A stretch of 12,172 bases of DNA, from contig CALXPA010000021.1 of assembly GCA_944390185.1 (NCBI GenBank), positions 1-12,172 on the forward strand, in the 5' to 3' direction. This stretch comes from an uncultured Alphaproteobacteria bacterium. Lineage in GTDB: Bacteria > Pseudomonadota > Alphaproteobacteria > Rs-D84. Below the pieces are notes generated by a model, which saw nothing but the letters and a program-made list of their open reading frames with translations, was not told where the DNA came from and searched no databases. Below, piece after piece: positions 1 through 5,006 of this stretch (position 1 is the first letter of the stretch; each line of letters begins with the position of its first letter). The position numbers were made by a program, and so were the translations under genes.

Positions 1-130
1 TTTGGGGCCCAGAGTCCAGAGGAGAGAGAATGTAGGAGGGAGTCTGAATCCCTGGACCCCATGGGGTTTTCACCCCGTCGCCGGGGTGTTTCCCCTTTGA
101 CGAATCGAAATGTAATACATTTTATGTGAT
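1..130. other. GC-rich hairpin-forming block, no gene
   Basis: No supportable coding region. GTCCAG (14-19) can pair with CTGGAC (52-57), and AGGGA (37-41) with TCCCT (49-53); these two pairings compete. From 57 to 95 there is a run of alternating C4 and G4 tracts: CCCC 57-60, GGGG 63-66, CCCC 73-76, GGGG 83-86, CCCC 92-95. The best stem is CACCCCG (71-77) with CGGGGTG (82-88) around the loop TCGC. A T-rich but interrupted stretch follows it, so it could be a weak terminator of a gene lying left of the window. No known RNA family was recognised. A Shine-Dalgarno-like GAGGAGAG (20-27) precedes an ATG that is followed at once by TAG (30-35). Confidence 0.4.
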
Positions 131-172
131 TTGTCAAGTATTTTTGTCAAAATAATTTTTTGTATATATTTT
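96..172 (+). promoter_or_regulatory. Promoter and operator region of the small HTH gene
   Basis: This AT-rich stretch holds several regulatory-looking elements. A perfect palindrome, AAATGTA-A-TACATTT, lies at 108-122. TTGTCAA occurs twice in direct orientation, at 131-137 and 144-150, which is 13 bases apart. Promoter candidates are TTGACG (97-102) with TTTTAT (120-125) at 17-base spacing, and TTGTCA (144-149) upstream of the TATATT-rich stretch at 163-172. Which start is used cannot be decided by reading. The TTGTCAA half-site is the same one that forms inverted repeats in front of the double-HTH repressor gene at 10503-10538. Confidence 0.45.
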
Positions 173-250
173 AGTGTTGTTTTTTGGGAAAAAATAGGAA
201 ATCGTCCTTGTTGCCCGCGGGGTGCGTGTGGAATAAAATCAATATCAGAT

Positions 251-285
251 GCGGTACCCCCAGGCGGTCATCTGGCTGTACCCGC
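251..285 (+). promoter_or_regulatory. Stem-loop in the 5' leader, just before the RBS
   Basis: GCGG (251-254) pairs with CCGC (282-285), TAC (255-257) with GTA (278-280), and CCAG (260-263) with CTGG (272-275). This gives an interrupted stem ending about 22 bases before the ATG at 308. A second GC palindrome, CCCGCGGG, sits near 214. The leader from the likely promoter to the start codon is about 130 bases, which is long for an 81-residue protein and leaves room for post-transcriptional control. No known riboswitch was recognised. Apart from this and the operator region upstream, 131-307 holds nothing I can name. Confidence 0.3.
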
Positions 286-307
286 AAATACCAAGGGAGA
301 GAGAAAT

Positions 308-553
308 ATGACACACGAAGATGTTTGGCGTGCAATTGAACGCTTTGCTACGGAACATGGGATGTCTTGTTCGGGGCTGGCGAAGTGCAGCGGTTTGGAC
401 CCGACGACGTTTAATAAAAGCAAACGCTGGTCCAAAGAAGGTCAACCACGTTGGCCGTCAACCAACAGTATATCCAAGATATTATCGTCCACCGGCGCCA
501 GTATCCAGGATTTTACTAAATTTATTGAACCGCATGGCCCAGATCGCGACTAA
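308..553 (+). CDS. Stand-alone HTH DNA-binding protein (S24-regulator N-terminal type)
   Basis: 81 residues. The start is the ATG at 308, because AGGGAGAGAG lies just upstream and homology-like sequence begins there; an upstream extension to 131 would run through the AT-rich promoter. The protein is almost entirely one helix-turn-helix: a first helix with AIERFATEHG (9-18), then GLAKCSGLDPTTFNKSKR (23-40) and RWPSTNSISKILSSTGAS (48-65). The DPTTFNKSKR...RWPST pattern is typical of the N-terminal domain of alphaproteobacterial S24-peptidase transcriptional regulators, which normally run to about 200 residues or more. Here the sensor/peptidase half is absent and a strong terminator follows. It may be a free-standing repressor, an antagonist that competes for operators, or a truncated remnant. 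The family assignment is from recognised sequence; the role is inferred. Confidence 0.75.
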   Translation: MTHEDVWRAIERFATEHGMSCSGLAKCSGLDPTTFNKSKRWSKEGQPRWPSTNSISKILSSTGASIQDFTKFIEPHGPDRD

Positions 554-573
554 ATAAATTTGCTGTGCACGAT

Positions 574-601
574 ATCCGCGGCCCTGGGCCGCGGATTTTA
601 T
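574..601 (+). terminator. Strong intrinsic terminator after the small HTH gene
   Basis: ATCCGCGGC (574-582) pairs perfectly with GCCGCGGAT (588-596), with CCTGG in the loop, and is followed by TTTATT. The stem is GC-rich and lies 20 bases after the stop codon. Confidence 0.8.
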
Positions 602-636
602 TGGACAAATGTGTACGATTTTATTATTCTGATACC

Positions 637-1059
637 ATGCTGGACGGTGTAAGAATTTTTTCATCAGATGCCATATGGCGTCAAATCTTGACAGACCTGG
701 GGGCGACCGTGGTGGACGGCCCCGATGGCACGGGCATAGATTTTGATTCGCTGGGGCTGGATATGCCGACGTCAGTGCCCGTGTTGCGTGCGGCGATACA
801 GCGCGCGGCCGATGATGACATTCGTATAATTCACGATATTTTCGGGCGGAATGTTCATCTGCCGATGATCCAGGCCAAAATCGTTATCTTGCTGTACAAA
901 TCGGGGGGAATGTCTGGGGCGGATTTGCGGGCTGCATTGGGCTATGCCCCGGACGCAACGACGCATTCGGTTGATACGGCGATATACCAGTTGCGTCGTA
1001 CGTTTGGTCGCAATTTTATCCAGAATGATAATGGGGTGTACCGCATTGGCCAATTATAA
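637..1059 (+). CDS. Winged-helix (OmpR/PhoB-type) transcriptional regulator with a degenerate N-terminus
   Basis: 140 residues from the ATG at 637. The frame is open back to a GTG at 565, but that extension would cross the terminator stem at 574-596, so the ATG is preferred even though no clear RBS precedes it. Residues about 75-140 match an OmpR-type winged helix: KIVILLYKSGGMSGADLRAALGY would be the first helices, TTHSVDTAIYQLRRTFG (108-124) the recognition helix, and NDNGVYRI (130-137) the wing. The first 70 residues (MLDGVRIFSSDAIWRQIL...) may be a shrunken receiver, but no phosphorylatable Asp pattern can be recognised. One base separates its stop from the birA start, so the two are translationally coupled. 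This points to a shared transcript and perhaps a functional link with biotin metabolism; the target is unknown. Confidence 0.75.
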   Translation: MLDGVRIFSSDAIWRQILTDLGATVVDGPDGTGIDFDSLGLDMPTSVPVLRAAIQRAADDDIRIIHDIFGRNVHLPMIQAKIVILLYKSGGMSGADLRAALGYAPDATTHSVDTAIYQLRRTFGRNFIQNDNGVYRIGQL

Positions 1060-1060
1060 G

Positions 1061-1711
1061 ATGGTATCGTTTGACAAAATCCCCAGTACCCAGACGTATG
1101 CATTGGGCATGGTGGCCAATGGCACCGCACGTGACCGGACATTGGTCTTGGCTGATGCGCAATCTGCGGGGCGTGGGCGGTACCGTCGTACATGGGTGTC
1201 GCATCATGGTAACCTGTACGCCAGTTTTATTTATGACGCCGAAGATCGCGATCCGCGTCTGTCATATGTGGTTGCGGTTGCGGTTGTTGAAACGCTGGCG
1301 GCGTTTGGGGTTCATGCTAAAATCAAGTGGCCAAATGATATATTGATTGATGCGAAAAAGGTTTGTGGGATATTGATTGAATATGCGGGGCGCTTTGTAA
1401 TTGTTGGCATTGGCATAAACATAAAATCAAATCCGACGGTTGCGGCATACGAAACGACCAAGTTGGATAACTATGCAAATATTGATCGGTCCGATTTGCT
1501 GAACAAGTTGATGAAAAATTTAGATAAATGGCGTCGCGCATCGTTTATTGATGTGCGTGCCCGTTGGACAGATTTGGCAATTGGGCTGAACCGCACGGCA
1601 AAGTATCGCGGCGATACAGTTGAATTAATCGGGATAAACGAAAATGGGGCGCTGGTTTTGCGCGATGGAACGCATTACGTGCTGGCATACGGGGACGAAA
1701 TCGTTATCTAG
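1061..1711 (+). CDS. birA: Biotin--[acetyl-CoA-carboxylase] ligase
   Basis: 216 residues. The enzyme activates biotin to biotinyl-5'-AMP and attaches it to the lysine of biotin carboxyl carrier proteins in the cytoplasm. The catalytic motifs are clear: the substrate loop SAGRGRYRRTW (35-45), HGNLY (49-53), KWPNDILI (89-96) with the conserved lysine of KKVCGILIE (99-107), and VGIGINI (115-121). A short C-terminal SH3-like domain follows (about 180-216, RGDTVELIG...GDEIVI). The N-terminal HTH of E. coli BirA is missing, so this is the monofunctional form usual in alphaproteobacteria. The ATG at 1061 fits the family start (MVSFDKIPSTQTYA); upstream in-frame sequence overlaps the preceding gene in another frame. 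It shares a transcript with the winged-helix gene. No terminator follows directly; the next signals are a promoter and tandem terminators. Confidence 0.95.
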   Translation: MVSFDKIPSTQTYALGMVANGTARDRTLVLADAQSAGRGRYRRTWVSHHGNLYASFIYDAEDRDPRLSYVVAVAVVETLAAFGVHAKIKWPNDILIDAKKVCGILIEYAGRFVIVGIGINIKSNPTVAAYETTKLDNYANIDRSDLLNKLMKNLDKWRRASFIDVRARWTDLAIGLNRTAKYRGDTVELIGINENGALVLRDGTHYVLAYGDEIVI

Positions 1712-1722
1712 AAAATATTTTC

Positions 1723-1751
1723 TTGACTTTTATCTGAAATTATGATACTAT
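1723..1751 (+). promoter_or_regulatory. Sigma70-type promoter after birA, upstream of tandem terminators
   Basis: TTGACT (1723-1728), a 17-base spacer and TACTAT (1746-1751) make a good match to the -35/-10 consensus. Transcription would start near 1758, only about 20 bases before the first terminator stem at 1779. It is the only good promoter upstream of the hydrolase, holin and scaffold genes. Confidence 0.6.
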
Positions 1752-1778
1752 TACACACATAAATCAGAGATTTTATGT

Positions 1779-1802
1779 CCGCACCCAGGTGCGGTTTTTT
1801 TA
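1779..1802 (+). terminator. Intrinsic terminator 1 of a tandem pair
   Basis: CCGCAC (1779-1784) pairs with GTGCGG (1789-1794) around CCAG, followed by an uninterrupted run of eight T. It could end birA read-through or the short transcript from the promoter at 1723-1751. Confidence 0.85.
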
Positions 1803-1808
1803 TTGTCT

Positions 1809-1837
1809 GGTCCATCGAATCGATGGGCCGTTTTTTA
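1809..1837 (+). terminator. Intrinsic terminator 2 of a tandem pair
   Basis: GGTCCATCG (1809-1817) pairs with CGATGGGCC (1821-1829), with one G-T pair and loop AAT, and is followed by GTTTTTTA. It lies six bases after the T-run of terminator 1 and 35 bases before the hydrolase start codon. Confidence 0.8.
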
Positions 1838-1871
1838 TTGCAACGAAATAGACACAGGATGGGGGTGTTTC

Positions 1872-2282
1872 ATGCATTTAGTGCTGATAAAAAATCCAGA
1901 CGAAACAAAATCAGATATATATAAAATTGCACGTGTCATATATGCACAAACAGGCGCCGTATCTTTGCGTGCAGTCGAAGCGTTGGCGTCAATGATTGCG
2001 AACAATGCACGTGCAAATCATTGTGCGTGTATTGATGTTGTATCTGATGCAAATTTGTTTTCTGTATTAAACCCTGCATCATCAAATCATGAACGAATGT
2101 ATGTTGATGCGTCTGATTCCAGACTGCAGATGTGTGTGCGCACTGTTACGCGCATGATGCATGGTCTGTTACCAGATGCATGTTATGGTGCGACATTGTT
2201 TCATATGGCGGATGATTTACCAGATTGGGCAATGGCACGCGGATATATCGCCGACATAGACGGCATGTTATTTTACTTGTAA
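1872..2282 (+). CDS. SleB/CwlJ-like cell wall hydrolase (phage endolysin candidate)
   Basis: 136 residues from the ATG at 1872, preceded by GGATGGGGG; the longer frame from 1803 would overlap terminator 2. The layout matches the Hydrolase_2 (SleB/CwlJ) domain. IARVIYAQTGAVSLRAVEAL (19-38) corresponds to the family's first helix, IANNARA (42-48) to the conserved Asn-Arg region, and GATLFH (106-111), P117, WA (119-120) and GMLFYL (131-136) to the C-terminal block. In active members the first motif reads roughly YGEARGE; here it reads YAQTGAV, so the presumed catalytic Glu is Gln26 and the second acidic residue is also lost. It may be inactive, be a binding protein, or use another acid. With the holin-like gene next to it, release of particles from the host cell is the natural role. 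No signal peptide is visible. Confidence 0.7.
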   Translation: MHLVLIKNPDETKSDIYKIARVIYAQTGAVSLRAVEALASMIANNARANHCACIDVVSDANLFSVLNPASSNHERMYVDASDSRLQMCVRTVTRMMHGLLPDACYGATLFHMADDLPDWAMARGYIADIDGMLFYL

Positions 2283-2298
2283 ACGTACGGTGTTTGTT

Positions 2299-2520
2299 AT
2301 GCAAAAAATTATCAGTGGTGGATTTTTATCGGGCCATCGCACATACATAATTTCTGGCATTGGAATAATATCAGCCATTGGCGCATATCTGGTTGGTGAC
2401 ACAGATATATTTACAATGCTGCAATCAATATTCACATTGGGCGGAATATATTTTCTGCGCAAATCCAGCGAAACCAAAGGAAAAAAACATGGAAAAAATT
2501 CCAGAAAAATTTCTGAATAA
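2299..2520 (+). CDS. Small two-helix membrane protein, holin candidate
   Basis: 73 residues from the ATG at 2299; a GTG at 2290 would add three. Two hydrophobic segments (about 16-33, YIISGIGIISAIGAYLVG, and 38-54, FTMLQSIFTLGGIYFL) are joined by a short GDTD turn and followed by a strongly basic tail (RKSSETKGKKHGKNSRK). This matches the layout of small phage holins, in which the first helix follows a K/H-R/T start and a D-T/V-D turn precedes the second. It sits 16 bases after the hydrolase and overlaps the scaffold gene by 32 bases. A holin would form membrane lesions that let the hydrolase reach peptidoglycan. The assignment rests on topology and neighbours, not on a diagnostic motif. Confidence 0.6.
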   Translation: MQKIISGGFLSGHRTYIISGIGIISAIGAYLVGDTDIFTMLQSIFTLGGIYFLRKSSETKGKKHGKNSRKISE

Positions 2521-3145
2521 TGATGGAACATTAAATACAGATGCACTGTTAAAGTCGTATCGCGAACTGGAAAAGAAAATTGGCACGATGGTATCTGTGC
2601 CGGCAACAGACGCAGATGCAGACGCGCGCAAGAAATTTAATCGCGCGATTGGTGTACCTGAATCTGCATCTGAATATCCAACGAATCAGTTGTTTGACGA
2701 TGATGCATTACGTGAAAAATTTTTTGAAATTGGATTAACATCGCCCCAGGTTGAACAAATATATCAAATTGCCGAAGAATTTTTATCACCTGTATTAAAT
2801 GATTTATTTGATATGCAAAACGAAGCCAGTGCCATCACAGAATTAAAAAAATTTTTTGGTGGCACAGAAAAAATGAATGCCGCATTGCATGCAATAAATT
2901 CATTTGGTGAAAAATTTTTACCACGTGATGCATTTGATGCACTATGCGCGTCACCCCAGGGAATCTGCAGTGTTTATCAAATGATGCAATCGATGGAACC
3001 GTCTGTGCAAACCGATGATGCAGATGCAAAAAATTTATCAGATGCCGAACTGCGTCGCATGATGCGCGATCCAAAATATTGGCGTGATATGGATCCAGAA
3101 TACGTTCGCAAAATAGAAAACGGATTTAAAAAATTGTATTCATGA
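2489..3145 (+). CDS. Phage capsid assembly (scaffold) protein, T7 gp9-like
   Basis: 218 residues. Start ATG at 2489 with AAAGGA at the right distance; the open frame extends upstream only inside the holin gene. The N-terminus PEKFLNNDGTLNTDALLKSY (5-24) and the C-terminus LSDAELRRMMRDPKYW...DPEYV...GFKKLY (183-217) are typical of scaffold proteins of alphaproteobacterial podoviruses. The middle is acidic and helical. The protein would act as an internal scaffold that directs capsid shell assembly and leaves before DNA packaging. In phages of this type the portal gene normally lies just upstream; here that place is taken by the hydrolase and holin-like genes. Codon use is visibly richer in A and T than in the capsid gene downstream. 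Confidence 0.85.
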   Translation: MEKIPEKFLNNDGTLNTDALLKSYRELEKKIGTMVSVPATDADADARKKFNRAIGVPESASEYPTNQLFDDDALREKFFEIGLTSPQVEQIYQIAEEFLSPVLNDLFDMQNEASAITELKKFFGGTEKMNAALHAINSFGEKFLPRDAFDALCASPQGICSVYQMMQSMEPSVQTDDADAKNLSDAELRRMMRDPKYWRDMDPEYVRKIENGFKKLYS

Positions 3146-3167
3146 TAAAAAATTTTCACTTTCTTCT

Positions 3168-3255
3168 TTACTAATTTTTTTCTTTCATATAAAATAAAAG
3201 TAAGAACAAAATAAATTTGTTCTATCCAAAAAAGAAAATATAAAAGGAGAGAAGA
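3168..3255 (+). promoter_or_regulatory. AT-rich leader with candidate promoter and dyad before the H1-like gene
   Basis: TTTACT (3168-3173) and TAAAAT (3190-3195) are 16 bases apart and could form a sigma70-type promoter. AGAACAAA (3203-3210) and TTTGTTCT (3216-3223) form an inverted repeat around ATAAA, downstream of the -10, and could be an operator or a 5' stabilising hairpin. A strong RBS, AAAGGAGAG (3243-3251), precedes the ATG at 3256. Together with the terminators behind it, this suggests the gene is its own transcription unit. Confidence 0.4.
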
Positions 3256-3615
3256 ATGGCATTCACATTCTTGAAACCAGCTGCGAAAAAAACTGCTGCA
3301 AAAAAACCTGTGGCAAAGCCAGCTGCGAAAAAGCCTGCGGCAAAACCTGCGGCGAAAAAACCGGCGGTGAAAACTGCTGCAAAGAAACCTGCGGCGAAAA
3401 AACCAGTTGCCAAGAAAGTTGCGACGAAAAAGCCAGTTGCAAAAAAGCCAGCTGTAAAGAAAGTCGCAGCAAAAAAACCAGCGGCGAAAAAAGTCGTTGC
3501 GAAAAAGCCGGCGGCAAAAAAACCAGTTGCCAAAGCGGCTGTGAAAAAAGCACCTGTGAAAAAAGTTGCGGCGAAAAAGCCAGCGGCGAAAAAAACATGT
3601 GCAAAAAGAAAATAA
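3256..3615 (+). CDS. Histone H1-like Lys/Ala/Pro-rich DNA-binding protein
   Basis: 119 residues, of which 43 are Lys and about 37 Ala, with Pro and Val making up most of the rest and no Asp or Glu at all. After a short MAFTFLKPA start, the whole protein consists of degenerate units such as [10 protein letters not shown] and AVKKV, ending in TCAKRK. Such sequences occur in the C-terminal tails of eukaryotic H1 and in bacterial H1-like proteins (Bordetella BpH1, chlamydial HctB, AlgP), which bind and condense DNA without sequence specificity. The product is expected to be disordered and strongly cationic. Its position between scaffold and capsid is unusual for a T7-type module. It may package or charge-neutralise DNA in the particle, compact the host nucleoid, or be a cargo gene carried by the phage. 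The family likeness is clear from composition; the role is inferred. Confidence 0.85.
   Translation: MAFTFLKPAAKKTAAKKPVAKPAAKKPAAKPAAKKPAVKTAAKKPAAKKPVAKKVATKKPVAKKPAVKKVAAKKPAAKKVVAKKPAAKKPVAKAAVKKAPVKKVAAKKPAAKKTCAKRK
3271..3606 (+). repeat. Degenerate tandem codon repeat within the H1-like gene
   Basis: The DNA is built from about 15-base units of the type GCG-GCG-AAA-AAA-CCA with many synonymous changes (GCG/GCA/GCT, AAA/AAG, CCA/CCG/CCT). Units differ mainly at third positions, which suggests selection to keep the protein repeat rather than recent DNA duplication. Repeats of this type can change length by slippage. Confidence 0.75.
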
Positions 3616-3618
3616 TAT

Positions 3619-3646
3619 AATCCCCGCAATTGCGGGGATTTTTATT
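3619..3646 (+). terminator. Intrinsic terminator after the H1-like gene
   Basis: AATCCCCGCA (3619-3628) is followed by its exact complement TGCGGGGATT (3631-3640), with AT between, then TTTATTT. It lies four bases after the stop codon. Confidence 0.85.
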
Positions 3647-3661
3647 TAATCTGGAAAATTG

Positions 3662-3699
3662 TTCAGTTGGATTTAATCAGTCCAACTGAATATTTTTTT
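3662..3699 (+). terminator. Second tandem terminator before the capsid gene
   Basis: TTCAGTTGGA (3662-3671) pairs perfectly over 10 bases with TCCAACTGAA (3681-3690), loop TTTAATCAG, followed by TATTTTTTT. With the terminator at 3619 it strongly separates the H1-like gene from the capsid gene. Confidence 0.75.
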
Positions 3700-3723
3700 G
3701 GACAATCCCTATACGGACCCATA

Positions 3724-3827
3724 TTGATTTATGTTGTGGCGCATTTTATGCATAACCGTGACATGAATTTTTTTACGCATCGTCGGATGCGTTCGTTTCA
3801 CTTTTTTTAACCAAGGGGAAATATAAA
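3724..3827 (+). promoter_or_regulatory. Capsid gene leader with stem-loop and possible promoter
   Basis: After two terminators the capsid gene needs its own promoter or read-through. TTGATT (3724-3729) with TATGCA (3747-3752) at 17-base spacing is a weak candidate. A stem ACGCATC (3775-3781)/GATGCGT (3786-3792) with tetraloop GTCG follows, then a T7 run from about 3802, so it could act as a third, leaky terminator or an attenuator. The RBS AAGGGG (3813-3818) is strong. Confidence 0.35.
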
Positions 3828-4664
3828 ATGTCTGTTTCTGTTGATCAGGTTTTTATAAAACAATTCGAAGCGGATGTTCATTTGGCATACCAGCAAATGG
3901 GCACCAAACTGCGTGCAACTGTACGCAGCAAATCCGGGGTTGTTGGTGCGTCGACCACATTCCAGACGGTTGGTCGCGGCACTGCCAGTACTAAATCTCG
4001 TCACGGTATTGTGCCGGTTATGAATTTAAACCACGAACCCGTCGAATGCATATTACAAGATTATTATGCCGGCGATTGGGTTGATGCATTGGACGAATTA
4101 AAGACAAACGTTGACGAACGTCGTGTCGTGGCGTCGGCTGGTGCGTATGCACTGGGGCGCAAGACAGACGAACTGATTATATCTGCGTTGGACAGTGCAA
4201 CCGCCGCAGTGGGGGATTATTCTGTCGGTCTGAACAAAGATTTAATTTTGTCGGCGTTGGAAATCTTGAACGAAAACGATGTCCCAGATGATGGCCGCAG
4301 ATTCGCGGTTGTTGGTGTGCACCAGTGGAATTCACTGTTGTCCATGGACGAATTTGTTTCCGCCGATTATGTCGGCAACGATTTACCGTTGGTATCGGGC
4401 GGTGCAACGAAAAAGTGGATGGGTATCACATGGATAATGCATAACGATTTGCCACTGAACACAACGGACCAGCGTGATTGCTTTATCTATCATGCGTCCA
4501 GCGTGGGACACGCCTGTGGCCAAGAAGTCAAGACAGATATATCTTGGCATGGGGAACGCGCCGCGCACTTTATCAGCAACAGTATGTCCCAAGGCGCCGT
4601 TATGATTGATGCCGCCGGTATCGTACGCATAAAGTGCAAAGATTCTGCCGCAACAGGTGACTAA
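3828..4664 (+). CDS. Phage major capsid protein
   Basis: 278 residues. ATG at 3828 with AAGGGGAAAT upstream. The start MSVSVDQVFIKQFEADVHLAYQQ, the following stretch with a polar turn (RGTAS...HGIVPVMNLNHEPVECIL), the helical DELKTNVDERRVVASAGAYALGRKTDELI region (about 89-118) and the late VGHACGQEVKTDISWHGERAAHFISNSMSQGAVMID segment are those of podovirus-type capsid proteins with the HK97 fold, with alphaproteobacterial relatives. It would build the icosahedral shell around the scaffold. The length is within the range for this group and the frame is intact. Its place after the scaffold and before the head-tail adaptor agrees. This gene starts a region with GC-richer codon use than the scaffold and H1-like genes. 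Confidence 0.85.
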   Translation: MSVSVDQVFIKQFEADVHLAYQQMGTKLRATVRSKSGVVGASTTFQTVGRGTASTKSRHGIVPVMNLNHEPVECILQDYYAGDWVDALDELKTNVDERRVVASAGAYALGRKTDELIISALDSATAAVGDYSVGLNKDLILSALEILNENDVPDDGRRFAVVGVHQWNSLLSMDEFVSADYVGNDLPLVSGGATKKWMGITWIMHNDLPLNTTDQRDCFIYHASSVGHACGQEVKTDISWHGERAAHFISNSMSQGAVMIDAAGIVRIKCKDSAATGD

Positions 4665-4694
4665 ACACATAAATAATAAATAAAGGATTTGACA

Positions 4695-4922
4695 ATGGCA
4701 TTTCAAAACAAGAATTTGTCTGTAATCGCATATGCAAACGGTTTTACACTGTGGCATTATGCTGCACCTGAAAGCATCAGTACCATAACTGCGTCAGGAT
4801 ATTTCGACAGTGTGAAAACATTGATGAACACCGGCGATATTGTAATTATCAGCGCATCTGATAATACATCACTGCGCAAGGTTACTGTTTCGACCAGTGT
4901 GACGGTTGCGGCACTGGCCTAA
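4695..4922 (+). CDS. Small phage head-associated protein of unknown function
   Basis: 75 residues from the ATG at 4695 with AAAGGA upstream; a TTG six bases earlier is a less likely start. The text MAFQNKNLSVIAYANGFTLW, followed by YFDSVKTLMNTGDIVII (about 37-53) and a beta-rich end (VTVSTSVTVAALA), resembles a small protein often found directly behind the capsid gene in alphaproteobacterial and other podovirus-like modules. Its compact beta-rich look and position make a capsid decoration or stabilising protein possible, but I know of no demonstrated function. It is followed by a strong terminator. Confidence 0.7.
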   Translation: MAFQNKNLSVIAYANGFTLWHYAAPESISTITASGYFDSVKTLMNTGDIVIISASDNTSLRKVTVSTSVTVAALA

Positions 4923-4939
4923 ACAAAAATCAATCGATA

Positions 4940-4979
4940 AACAGGGCGACGCATATTTGTGCGTGCCCTGTTTTGTTTG
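4940..4979 (+). terminator. Intrinsic terminator between head and tail genes
   Basis: AACAGGGC (4940-4947) pairs with GCCCTGTT (4965-4972) and ACGCA (4949-4953) with TGCGT (4960-4964), with G4948 bulged and loop TATTTG; TTTTGTTTGT follows. It separates the capsid pair from the tail genes, so either read-through or another promoter must serve the tail genes. Confidence 0.8.
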
Positions 4980-5006
4980 TAACACATAAACAATCGGATA
5001 CAAGAT

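Noticed and set aside
37..53. tRNA-like anticodon arm: AGGGA/TCCCT stem with a seven-base loop
   Set aside because: No D-arm, T-arm or acceptor stem can be built around it on either strand.
1803..1871. N-terminal extension of the hydrolase
   Set aside because: It would begin inside the terminator region and run through the stem at 1809-1829; the ATG at 1872 has an RBS and matches the domain start.
3256..3615. CRISPR array or satellite repeat
   Set aside because: The repeat is codon-periodic with synonymous variation and encodes a coherent basic protein; there are no spacers.
3222..3629. Long open frame on the minus strand, rich in Phe, Ala and Gly, across the H1-like gene
   Set aside because: It is the antisense reading of the AAA/GCN/CCN codon repeat and has no RBS; the plus-strand protein fits a known type and has a strong RBS.
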